The position numbers were made by a program, and so were the translations under genes. Shown here piece by piece: positions 35,318 to 47,255 of a stretch of 64,000 nucleotides of DNA. The number at the start of each line of letters is the position of its first letter. Position 1 is the first letter of the stretch. The notes under the pieces are model-generated. The model searched no databases, was not told the DNA's origin, and saw nothing but the letters and a program-made list of their open reading frames with translations. The DNA comes from Ehretia macrophylla. Its lineage: Eukaryota; Streptophyta; Magnoliopsida; Boraginales; Ehretiaceae. Where the stretch lies: the NCBI GenBank assembly GCA_037974665.1, contig CM075783.1, positions 43,857,818-43,921,817 on the forward strand, given 5' to 3'.

Positions 35318-36327
35318 TCAATTACTACAACCGGTACATTTACTAGATTTCTTCCAACAATCATTCTTAAAATGCCCCTTACGCTTGCAGAAGGTACGAT
35401 GGCGAACTTGATCAATAGTACTTTTCCCAATAGGGTCCAAGGCTAAAGACGCAACAACAAGTCCACTCGACTGGGGTCCCATAACAATCTGTCCAATCTG
35501 TTCTTGAGTCTGAATCGGTGCTTGTTGAGATTCCATAATAATCAATAGATCATGCAACTGAGTATGAAGGTACTCCAACTATGCCACAGGTTGATGGGAT
35601 TGCTGCAACTCAACTACCTAAATCGGGGACCGATAATGGCTCTATTGTCCTTGAGACGGAGGGGATTGCTGTTGATTTGGACTCTGGGATAAGTTCAGCC
35701 TCTTGCTAAGTTGACTACTCTTAGCTACTAAATGCGTCCTGCATTTCTCAAATCTCAACGCCGCCTTAACAGCAGCAGAGTAAGTAGAAAAATCCCGAGA
35801 AGACAAGTTGAGTTGTATATCTGCCTCCAATCCCCGAATAAATCTCTGAATCCTCTGGCTCTCAAGCTGCACTAAAGTAGGTACATATCGGGGAAGTCTA
35901 GTAAATGTGGCCTCATATTAATCAACGGTCATATTTCCCTGTTTCAATGATATAAACTCTTGCCCCGCCTTTCGCGTGCTACCTTAGAAATGTACTTATC
36001 TCGAAACTCCCTAACAAAGTTGACCCACAAGTGTGGTACATCCTCCTCCTCCCACCTTAGCTTTACAGTCCTCCACCATTGATCAACATCTCCTTCAAGC
36101 AAGAACACAGCAAATGAGACTCTTCTCTCGTCAGAATATTCTAAGGCATTGAAGATCTTCTCAATCCGATTTAACCATCGTTCAGCCTGTATATCATCTG
36201 GCTCCCCAAGGAATACAGTTGCCCCGTTTTCAAGAAACTTTTCAAGTTGATTACTATTACTATCACTAGTACCTGCCCGTCTTTGTTCCACGAGTAGTTC
36301 AGTAATTCTGCCTAAAGTGGTCGTCAA
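35318..36327 (-). pseudogene. Gypsy gag remnant, fossil
   Basis: Minus-strand pieces read as retrotransposon Gag: FLGEPDDIQAERWLNRIEKI and VSFAVFLLEGDVDQWWRTVK near 36100-36230, VQLESQ-RFIRGLEADIQL near 35800-35880, and a Cys/His cluster CKRKGHFKNDC near 35360. It matches the Gag layout of the whole element at 7711. Broken. Confidence 0.8.
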
Positions 36328-36811
36328 CCGCTCATTAATAGCTTGTTGTCCCGGATCTACTGCCCTTGTACTCTAACCTGAAGTCTGACTTCTACTTCTA
36401 CTTCCCTTCATATGATAACTAGAATGCAATATGTTATGACAAGTATGCAAAATATGACACAAACATAGGTGCACCACATAATGAAATAACCATATAAGCA
36501 TGTAATAACAATTAAAGCCACATAAGTATTGAACTTCACGTAGAATAAGTTGATCAAGTATTCACATTAATCACAACAAGTACAAATAACCACTAAATTG
36601 CACATACTATACATATTTCATATTCCACACAAACATAACACTTAGGAACACATTGTCATTCAAGTAAGCACATCAATCTTCTCAAGCAGACACTTATAAC
36701 ACAAGTTTCACACATTATGCAGTTAGGACACCTAGGTGCACAAAATTTCCAATGAAGCCACACAAGTATACATAGTTATAAATTTGCACATCCAACACAC
36801 TATGCCTATTC
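36328..36811 (-). other. Gypsy 5' untranslated region
   Basis: Leader between primer site and gag of the outer element, interrupted at 36811 by the nested element and resumed at 44140. It is A/C-rich on the plus strand and has no gene. Confidence 0.65.
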
Positions 36812-39800
36812 TGTAATGCCCCGATCCCTCACTAGACCCGAGGCTCTAATAACCAAGCTATTCTCAACCCCATTTCCAAACTCGGTCACAAAATTTAGGA
36901 AAAACGGACAGAGTCTCCCCTGTACCGTGGACATTCTGAAAACCTGTAAGCATTCAAATAAAACCACAAGGAAAAAGGAACAACATTTCTAATTGAAATC
37001 CTAACTTCAAGGCCATCCAAGCCTTAAGCAACACAAGACAATATAAATACATACAAGCATGCAACAATAGTCTTAAAATCTTTGTCTTCATTCGCTTATC
37101 ATACCATTCTATGTTAGCAATTAAAGCCAACCATACATCCGTTCATTCACACCCAAGCATGCAACATAGCTAGAAGCAGAAGCATAAGTTATTACATGCC
37201 ACAATTTCATAACAATTACAACATCCACTTAGCTTTCAAAACATGCAACTACCCAAATATATACATAAGCCCTTAAGCTCCAAAATAGAACATAAAGTAG
37301 AACAAACAAGGTCTTCCACAGTTTAGCAGGCAATTACTCCAATCTCAAGTAATAGCACATAGCAATCAAAGCAACTCCTTCAACTGCACCACCTGAAACA
37401 TGTTTAGCAAGGTATGAGCAATCACAATTTCCCAGTGAGGGATAAGGTCTACCGAGGACGTGCAATGCAGCAGTTAGTACAAATAAAGCAATTAAACAAT
37501 TAAAATGCGCTTAAGCAATAAGATACCACACATCAAGGAAAGTCAAACAACCACTGAAACATAATCAAAGGTAACTCTCCAAGGAACAAAGGCCTAAGCG
37601 AGAGTTACTCAAAAGGATACACATCATGTAACTCTCCAAGGAACAAAGGCCCAAGCGAGAGTTACACAATAAGGAATACCCGAAGATCTTGAACTCGTAC
37701 CACGAACCACGAACCACGAACCTCGAACCACGAATAGAAATCCTGAAGAATAATGTCACTGATAACAATAAGCCGGCATCCCCTTATAACTCCATGTTTG
37801 GTGTACTCCGAATGTACCTCGAAATCCTACGACCCAACTCTCCCTAGGCGGTATCCCAAGCGAGAGAGGGACTGGGCAACCATGGTAGCCGAGGTATACC
37901 GGCAACCCCGATGCCGCCCGGCTTCTATGACACTACCATGCCCGAATGGTTGCGCAACCACGATGCAATGCACTCAAAATGATAACAATAAGATAAATCA
38001 ATAAATACATGATCGAGGGACAACAAAGTAGGTTGCCCTCACACACAATATATAGACAATAAGTGCACATAATCTAAGTACAAGTAAATAAACTATTATG
38101 CACATAAGGATGAAGTCTCCCTCACCTCTACCAAGCTCCAAAATGCAAGATTGGCTTCAAATTACCCTCAATCACCTTGAACATAAAGTTAAACATTGTT
38201 TCAATTACTCTTTAACTACAACATTCATTAATTGTCCAACTAGGTTAGCTAACTCATAGTTTACTTAATTAACATACAACCAAGTAATCATTCAAGTAAT
38301 ATAATATACAAACAATATAACTAACAAACAATAAAATCATGATATAAGCATGTTCCACAATCATTTAAAAGAGCATTTTAAGCATAGATAACCATATTTA
38401 ATTCCATAATAGTACTATCAATTTATAAAGCCAATAATCCATACTTATTCTCATTATAATTAACTCAATATAACACTCAAGGAAAACACTTAGAACTATG
38501 GCAATACAATTACTATAAACAATGATTATTTTAGAATCTTCAATTTAAGAAAACAATTATGCAAATTACAAAGGGGCATATTCAAGATTCACATAAAACA
38601 ATACCAAAAGCTCCACAACATCTTGAAACCACATTTAAGCTCATTAGGAGTCATGCCAAGGTCTTAGAAGCATGAGACATTCGAATTCCTGCTTTAACCC
38701 CTTTGCAATATAACCCGTCTTCCTTCCAAACACATGTCATTGTTCTAGATTAACAAGTAGCCTATACCATGCTCCTAGCTAACCCCGTAGGCACCCTTAG
38801 GACACTCAAAGTCACGCAATTACCCGCATTTAGTCCGAAAGCCCCAAATTCCCTCTTTTGGCTTTGTACTACACGTACCTCACTCAAGGCTCAAACGGGA
38901 GCTAGCAAAGCATAATTAGGGTCTACTTAGCCTAGGGACATCAAAAGTGAAGGCCAATTTTACCCGGATTCGCGATAAGCCCGAAACCTCTTTCTAAAAG
39001 CCGGCTATTTCCTTCTTTCGTTAGGTTATGAGCAATTAAATCCTACGGGGCATTTACACTACTTTCATTAACACCTAGAGCATCTATTAGAACCATTGAT
39101 TCAAGCTATAAAGTCCGATTCCACAAAACCCTAAAATTCCCATCACTATTCATTCCCTACGATCAACAAGCGATTCCAACCGTTTAAACTACGAAACAAT
39201 AGCTTAAATTAGGTATCTACTACTTATATATAACATATATAAGCATATTTGAGCATTGCAATAGCATTTAAGAGCAAAACAAGAAATTCAAGAAAGTTGT
39301 CACATTTAAAAAATGCAAAAATAGCATGCAAATCTCTCACCTATTGCGCGTAGGAGCTCCTAAGAGGCTAGTAAACACCCTAAACCACTTGCACCTAGCT
39401 TGGCTTGGCTTGGATTGAAGATTTTTTGAGCAAAAATCTCTCCTTTTCCTCCTATGTTAATTTTCGGATTTGCTACTGTGTTTTCAGCTTTTCCTTTTTT
39501 TTTTGTGTTTTGCTAACTTATGAGCTTAGTGTGAGGTGTTGAGCATATATAAGTCTATATGTTTTATTTTAGTGTGAGTATGTTGGTCAAAATATGAATT
39601 AAGCTAGTTTAAAGTAAGTCCTAAGTACAATTTAAATGATAGCCAATCAAAACACATAGTTTTGTTACGTAATACTATTTATTAGTTTCAACAAATCATT
39701 TTCTAAACGGATACTCCTATGGCTTTTAGCTCAAATGCATATTTTTATCATTTCTAAAACAATTAATATGATTTAAGAAAAATGCTAATTCAAATTAATT

Positions 39801-39919
39801 AAGAGGTTGAAAAGCGTGATGAATAGTAACTACATAAGCAACAAGCAATGCATAATGAAAATGCGCAAATAGTAGATGCAACAGTAAATAAATGTACGGT
39901 GAAGTTCTCGGGCGTCACA
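36812..39919 (-). repeat. Derivative element, 3' LTR (3108 bp)
   Basis: Plus strand TGTAATGCCCC ... GGCGTCACA. It contains two tandem hairpins (37571-37608 and 37628-37665), a run of 'accacgaa' repeats at about 37696-37735, and the imperfect inverted repeat GAGCAAT...CCC at 37416-37433. Confidence 0.93.
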
Positions 39920-41024
39920 TCCTCTCCCCCTTAAACAAGTTGCGTCCACGCAATTCTTCTTCCAAGAGAACTCCACATGAACTGAAAACCAACTTCAATT
40001 ACCCTTTATCAGTTGCTGAGCAAGAATGCCGTATATGAATTCTCGTAAGAACCTATTAAGAAATCCCAGTAGTACTCCAGTGAATCCCCAAATAATAAGG
40101 CCAAATAAAGGCTCCAATAGAAATGCTACATAGAAATCCAAATAAGAATCTCGCTGGCACGAACACTATAGAATAATATAATCCCAACTAAAAGTGGCTA
40201 GAAAATACCAATGAAAGATTGGAGCATAAATACTGTAGATAATACTGTAATGGCTGAATAGAATTCCAAATACCGAGTTTTCAGAGAAATGCCAATAAGA
40301 AAATACCAAAAGAATGCTAAATAAGAAAATACCAAAAGAATACCTTAGAGAACAGTCATATAGAAATCCTAAGGGAACCCATTCATTTTTTATTACTGAG
40401 TAAAGAAAAAAACATAGGAAGAAATCCCAATACTTGAGTTCTGCCCACAACACCAACTCCCAAATAAAACGGCTGATCAACCACTTCACGTTCCTACTAA
40501 TCCACATAACCTTGCCACTAATTAGCTCTCTTTAGGGGGAGGAAGAAGTCTTTCTTACCATTTCAACGGGACATGTATGAATGCCAAGATATCACATTTA
40601 CACATATAAGTTTTAAACTATTATGAAAACATGTTTATATAAGAGTTTATAACATAGTTTAATCAACAAGACAATTTAAATATGAGTCACGACATAACCA
40701 ATCCAAATCACCACAAAACTTAATTCAGAAACATTCAAGTACACACATTACAATCAATAATTCAAGCAAATAATGATTCATGAGGTCACTTCGATTATGA
40801 GGTCAATTCGATTCACATTTAGTCACTTCACTTCACTTAACAAGCATTCAACACATAATGCACAACTATATCACACGGATGCACACATTCAAGTCAAGAT
40901 ACCCAACCTCACGTACAAACACACACTTCCAAGAAACACGTAACAAGCACACATTCAAGGCTTACTACCCAACAGACCGAGGACCTTGTCTTGGATGAGA
41001 GCTAACTAAGCTCTGATACCACCT
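39920..41024 (-). other. Internal region of the derivative element
   Basis: Left end: 'tcctctcccccttaaac', the purine tract on the minus strand, then 'ttgcgtccacgcaatt', a palindromic stretch that in coding relatives lies at the end of pol. Right end: 'gctctgataccacc', the primer site. Between them are A-rich repeats of 'aagaaaataccaaaagaat' type. The 113-codon minus-strand frame at 40166-40507 is a by-product of those repeats. Confidence 0.7.
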
Positions 41025-44000
41025 ATAACGCCCTGATCCCTCACGAGACCGGAGGCTCTAATAACCAAGCTATTCTCAACCCCATTTCCAAACCCGGTCA
41101 CAAAATTTAGGAAAAACGAACTGAGTCTCCCCTGTACCGTGCACATTCTGAAAACCTGTAAGTATTCAAATAAAACCACAAGGAAAAAGGATCAACATTT
41201 CTAATTGAATTCCCAACTTCAAGGCCATTTGAGCCTTAAGCAACACAAGACAATATAAATACATACAAGCATGCAACAGTAGTCTTAAAATCTTTGTTTT
41301 CATTCGCTTATCATACCATTCTATGTTAGCCATTAAACATTCTTAGAAATTAAAGCCAACCATACATCCGTTCATTCACACCCAAGCATGCAACATAGCT
41401 AGAAGCAGAAGCATAAGTTATTACATGCCACAATTCCATAACACTTACTACATCCACTTAGCTTTCAAACTTGCAACTACCCAAATATATACATAATCCC
41501 TTAGGCTCCAAAATAGAACATAAAGTAGAACAAGCAAGGTCGTCAACAGTTTAGCAGGGAATCGCTCCAATCTCAAGTAATAGCACATAGCAATCAAGTC
41601 AACTTATCCAACTGCACCACCTGAAACATGTTTAGTGAGGTATGAGCAATCACAATTGCCTAGTGAGGGATAAGGTCTACCGGGGACGTGCAATGCAGCA
41701 GTTAGTACAAATAAAGCAATTAAACAATTAATATGCGCTTAAGCAATAAGATACCACACATCAAGGAAAGTTAAACAACCACGAAAACACAATCAAAGGT
41801 AACTCTCCAAGGAACAAAGGCCCAAACGAGAGTTACTCAAAAGGATACACATCATGTAACTCTCCAAGGAATAAAGGCCCAAGCGAGAGTTATACAATAA
41901 GGAATACCAGAAGATCTTGAACTCGTACCACCAACCACGAACCTCGAACCACGAACAGAAATCCCGAAGAATAATGTTACTGATAACGATAAGCCGACAT
42001 CCCCTTATAACTCCAGGTTGGGTGTACTCCTGATGTACCCCGAAATCCTACGACCCAACTCTCCCTGGGCAGCATCCCAAGCGAGAGAGGGACTGGGCAA
42101 CCATGGTAGCCGAGGTATACTGGCAAGCCCGATGCCGCCCGGCTTCCACGACGCTACCATGCCCAAATGGTTGCGCAACCATGATACAATGTACTCAAAA
42201 TGATAACAATAAGATAAACCAATAAATAGATGATCGAGGAACAACAAAGTAGGTTGCCATCACACACAATATATAGACAATAAGTGCACAAAATCTAAGT
42301 ACAAGTAAATAACTATTATGCACATAAGGATGATGTCTCCCTCACCTATACCATGCTCCAAAATGCAAGATTGGCTTCATATCACCCTCAATCACCTTGA
42401 ACCTCAAGTTAAACATTGTTTCAATTACTCTTTAACTACAACATTCATTAATTATCCAACTAGGTTAGCTAACTCATAGTTTACTTAATTAACATACAAC
42501 CAAGTAATCATTCAAGTAATATAATATACAAACAATATAACTAACAAGCGATAAAATCATGATATAAGCATGTTCCACAATCATTTAAAAGAGCATTTTA
42601 AGCATAGATAACCATGTTCAATTCCATAACAGTACTATCAATTTATAAAACCATTAATCCATACTTATTCTCATTATAATTAACTCAATATAACACTCAA
42701 GGAAAACACTTAGAACTATGGCAATATAATTACTATAAACAAGAATTCACTTAGAATCTTCAATTTAAGAAAGCAATTATACAAATTACAAAAGGGCATA
42801 TTCAGGATTTACATAAAACTATACCAAAAGCTCCAAAACACCTTGAAACCACATTTAAGCACACAAGGAGTCATGCCATGGTCTTAGAAGCGTGAGACAT
42901 TCGGATTCCTACTTTAACCCCTTTGCAATACAACCCGTTTTTCTTCCAAACTCATGTCATTGTTCTAGATTAGCAACTGGCCTATACCATGCTCCTAGTT
43001 AACCCCTTAGGCACCCTTAGGACATTCAAAGTCACGCAATTACTCGCATTTAGCCCAAAAGCCCCAAATTCCCTCTTTTGGATTTGTACTACACGTACCT
43101 CACTCAAGGCTCAAACGGGAGCTAGCAAAGCATAATTAGGGTCTACTTAGCCTAGGGACATCAAAAGTGGAGGCCAATTTTACCCGGATTCACGATAACC
43201 CCGAAACCCCTTTCTAAAAGTCGGCTATTTCCTTCTTTCGTTAGGTTATGAGCAATTAAACCCTACGGGGCCTTTACACTACTTTCATTAACATCTAGAG
43301 CACCTATTAGAACCATTGATTCAAGCTATAAGTCCGATTTCACAAAAATCTAAAATTCCCGTCACTATTCATGCCCTATGATCAACAAGTGATTCCAACC
43401 GTTTAAACTACGAAACAATAGCATAAATTAGGTCTCTACTACTTATATTTAACATAAATAAGCATATTTGAGGATTGCAATAACATTTTAGAGCAAAACA
43501 AGAAATTCAAGAAAGTTGTCACATTTAAAAAATGCAAAAATAGCATACAAATCTCTCACCTATTGCCCGTAGGAGCTCCTAGGAGGCTAGTAAACACCCT
43601 CAACCACTTGCACCTAGCTTGGCTTGGCTTGGATTGAATATTTTTTGAGCAAAAATCTCTCATTCTCCTCATATGTTAATTTTCGGATTTGCTACAGTAT
43701 TTTCAGCTTTTCCTTTCTTTTTTTGTGTTTTGCTAACTTATGAGCTTAGTGTGAGGTGTTGAGCATATATAAGTCTATATGTTTTATTTTAGTGTGAGTA
43801 TGTTGGTCAAAATATTAATTAAGCTAGTTTAAAGTGAGTCCTAAGTGCAATTTAAATGATAGCTAATCAAAACACATAGTTTTGTCATGTAATACTATTC
43901 ATTAGTTTTAACAAATCATTTTCTAAACGGATGCTCCTATTGCTTTTAGCTCAAATGCACATTTTTCTCATTCCTAAAACAATTAACATGATTTAAGAAA

Positions 44001-44139
44001 AATGCTAATTCGAATTAATTAAGGGGTTGAAAAGCGTGATGAATAGTAACAACATAAGCAACAAACAATGCATAGTGAAAATGCGCAAATAGGAGATGCA
44101 ACAGTAAATAAATGTACGGTGAAGTTCTCGGGCGTCACA
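41025..44139 (-). repeat. Derivative element, 5' LTR (3115 bp)
   Basis: Pairs with 36812-39919. Tandem hairpins at 41799-41836 and 41856-41893. Inverted repeat GAGCAAT/ATTGCCT at 41644-41661. Confidence 0.93.
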
Positions 44140-44315
44140 TATTCCACATAAACAATCCCCTAGAAACACATTGACATTCAAGACACACAAGTCTCATATG
44201 CAAGCACACATTTTTTACAAACATATGAAAATCTCATGAACTCACTCGAGGTTCTGCTACCCAACAGACCGAGGACCTTGTCCCAGTTGAGAGCTAACTA
44301 AGCTCTGATATCAAC
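44140..44315 (-). other. Outer gypsy leader with primer site
   Basis: 'gagctaactaagctctgatatcaac' type sequence: the minus strand gives TGATATCAGAGCTTAG, the initiator tRNA-Met primer site, one or two bases inside the LTR end. Confidence 0.75.
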
Positions 44316-46995
44316 TGTAACACCCCGATCCGTCATGAGATTGGAGGCCCCGATTCCATTTCCGAGGTCACAAAAAAAGAGGGGAAATGCACAGAGTCTC
44401 CCCTATTTGTATGACTATCTGATACCTGCACACAAGCTACATAACCACAAAACAACTCCCTCACAATTCTCGTCCTCCGATATCAACACATATAACAAAC
44501 TCCTCAAGGTCATCCGAGCCTTGGAACTCAACAAACTCAACAAAAGTAGACAAGCAAGCATGCGATCTTATAGGCTATTGAAATACTGGGTTATAAAATC
44601 AGTTATCATACCACTCTAATGTTCTTTATTCAATCTATTTAAAGATTAAATCTTTCAACCATTCTCTATCTCATTTCACACAAGCAAACAAGCTACTTAG
44701 ACAATAGGGTAAATCTTTAAAGTTATTACATGCCAGTTGGGAGATTTAAATACAATCCTCTACAATGCAACATAAATACGTACAGGGCTTAACCGGACAC
44801 AAATATATTACAAGACAAATTCTTCATTTGCTTTACGTAGATTACATATAACACAACTAGCTAAAACAACTTCATTCAAGGAGTCTTCCGGCCTTCTCTT
44901 TCTCAATCTCCGAACCTGAAATGGTTAGAAAGAAGGTTGAGCACACAACATTCGTATGCCCAGTGAGGGGGGGAACATATAATCAGGGAGTTTTCAAAAA
45001 ACATTTTTGTGCAATGCATATAAAGCATAAAATCAATTAACAAGTTAAAGCACTCATTCGAGGGAATAAAATCAATTATCATATTTGGGGAACTATAACT
45101 AATAACAAGCAATAAAGAATAAGCAAGGTAATGCAATATCCACATAAACTCAATTAACAAGGTGAGACTAATGTACAATTAACAATTAAGCGTCACATAA
45201 CAAAGGAAAGAGAATAACCACATCAAGATAAGTATATGATATAGCTACAAGATCACAATCCAAGGTAACTTTCCAAGGAAGAAAGGCCCAAGCAAGAGTT
45301 ACACGATGGATGATCACAAGATGAGTAAGGCAATTAAGACAATTAATTCAAGTATCACTTAGTCAAGCTTGACTTAATCAGGAGATAAACTCCGGTACAT
45401 TTTGGCGATAGCCTCCGGCATATTCAGAAATTATATTCTGACACTTCGTACATTTAGGAGGTATACCCTCGTACATTTAGGTGATTTACACCGCACGCCG
45501 ATTAATCACATGTCTGAGATAACATACAAACAGGAATCATCACAACTTAGCATATAATCAAGTAACCTAGTATACAAGCCCTAACCAACATCACACAACA
45601 ACCACTTAACGAACATTAGAACTATACGATTGAGATATAGGCATTAAACATGAAATAACCATAAGTGCACAAAGGAATCATTATCATGTTTTTCACGAAA
45701 ACATACCGAAAGCTCACATAATTCTTAAAGTTGCAAGTAAACACATAATAACCAATTACAAGCCCATACAAGCTCTACAACATACAATTCCCACATTTTC
45801 CCCTTTGTTATCCTAAGCCATTTAACTCTAAAACAAAGACCAAGGTTCCCGATTCTCAAACGAGCTATTATATTCTTCTAATTATACATTATGGCACACT
45901 TAGGGCACACGAAACCACCCGATAGCCCACATTAGCCACAAAAGCCCTGTTTTCCCCTTTATGCGTTATAACTATAAGTACTCTATTCGATGTTTAATTA
46001 AGCATCATAACTGTACATTTAGCACCTTCTCACCCTAAGAACACTAAATATATCACTCAAATTCACCCTGATTTACATTACACCCGAAACCCCTTTATAA
46101 ACTAAGCCAATTATGTATTTTCACTCAAATTTCGGGCAATCCAAGTTCATAAAATGGTAATTCTACATTATTTAGCATCTCTAGTACTTAAAGGAGGCAT
46201 AAAATAAATCTAATTTGCAATTTATTGCAAAACCCTATAATTTTACTATTCATCTTCTTCAACATGCATTTCTCCATTTTCAACCATAACAACTTCAAAT
46301 AACTATAAAAGAGTGTTCTTTAATCATAAATAAGAGGAATTGAAGCATAGACAAGTATTTATAGGCAATATAACACTAAAGCTTAAAATTAAAGTTAAGA
46401 CATATATGTGAAAAATGCATATAAATGCCTAAATCCCTCACCTAAATGCTTGTAGATGCTAGATTAGGACTTGGAGAAGCTTAAACCACTTGTAGATTGC
46501 TTGGAGGATCATACAATAGCAAGAACTAGAGCAATTTTTTAAGAAAGTTACTATTCCCATAGGTCTCATTTTGGCTGATTTTTTAGGGCTTTTGGCTGAA
46601 TTTTTATGGTGTTTTTGGCTTATATATGGTATATATTAATATGTGGGCTAATTTGGGGTAAAAAATAATGCAAGTCCAAGTCAAATTTTAGCTTTAAAAT
46701 GCAATTAAAGTTAACTAGTTTAGTAACTAAATGTTCCCACTATTTTACTATTAATACGATACCTAAACTTATTTTCTAAACGCACACTCCTAACATTGAA
46801 TACACAAAACAACACTTTTTCTCATTCCTCATACAAGTCATATAACAGGGGAAAAATGCAATTTCAGAAAAATAAAGCAGTCGATTTCACTATAAATAGT
46901 GACTTTTACTAAAAAGTGAATAAATGCACATTTTAATGCACAAATAAGATATGCAACAATTAATTATGAATATAAGAAAAGTCTCAGGTGCCACA
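44316..46995 (-). repeat. Outer gypsy 5' LTR (2680 bp)
   Basis: Plus strand TGTAACACCCC ... GTGCCACA, followed by GTTAT. On its sense strand the inverted repeat GGGCATAC/GTGTGCTC (44939-44961) pairs fully if G-T is allowed. Confidence 0.92.
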
Positions 46996-47255
46996 GTTAT
47001 ACTTCCTTTTATTACTCTTGATGTTTTATCTTTCAATTGTGGTTTAACATAAGGTTTGAAAGACTAAGGTTTGATCTCACTACAGAATAAAGTTTGGACC
47101 AATTGGAAATAGGCATGTTTGAGATCACATTGCATGTAATTTCCAAGCCACACATCCATATTTGATCTATGTCATTGAATATATTTGGTATGGTGATCAT
47201 TGATAGGTCCCGTTATGGTGTAATGTAATGAAGGCCGCTTTGGTCTCATGCTGGT
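46996..47255 (+). other. Copia 3' internal region
   Basis: Continues the copia element after the gypsy. It is non-coding and stops at CTGGT, where the next LTR entered. Confidence 0.65.

Larger units (their letters stand above)
36812..44139 (-). mobile_element. Non-autonomous gypsy derivative with giant LTRs
   Basis: Perfect target duplication TATTC (36807-36811 and 44140-44144). LTRs are 36812-39919 (3108 bp) and 41025-44139 (3115 bp), and the internal part is only 1105 bp (39920-41024). That part has a primer site at its right end (minus strand TGGTATCAGAGC) and a purine tract at its left end, but no gag or pol. This layout fits a large retrotransposon derivative (LARD) or an internally reduced element moved by a relative's proteins. 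LTR divergence is about 4-5% from sampled stretches, so it is younger than the gypsy it sits in. Confidence 0.92.
32185..46995 (-). mobile_element. Ty3/gypsy element with gag remnant (holds a nested gypsy)
   Basis: Perfect target duplication GTTAT (32180-32184 and 46996-47000), lying in the copia element. It reads on the minus strand: 5' LTR 44316-46995, primer site TGATATCAGAGC-like just left of 44316, a gag remnant at 35318-36327, and a partial 3' LTR from 32185. No pol is recognisable. Without the nested element (36812-44139) it is about 7.5 kb. It is broken, with multiple breaks. LTR divergence is roughly 5-7% by eye. Confidence 0.9.

Noticed and set aside
40166-40507. 113-codon minus-strand frame in the interior of the gypsy derivative
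   Set aside because: Aromatic-rich product of A-rich repeats on the plus strand; no gene-like features.
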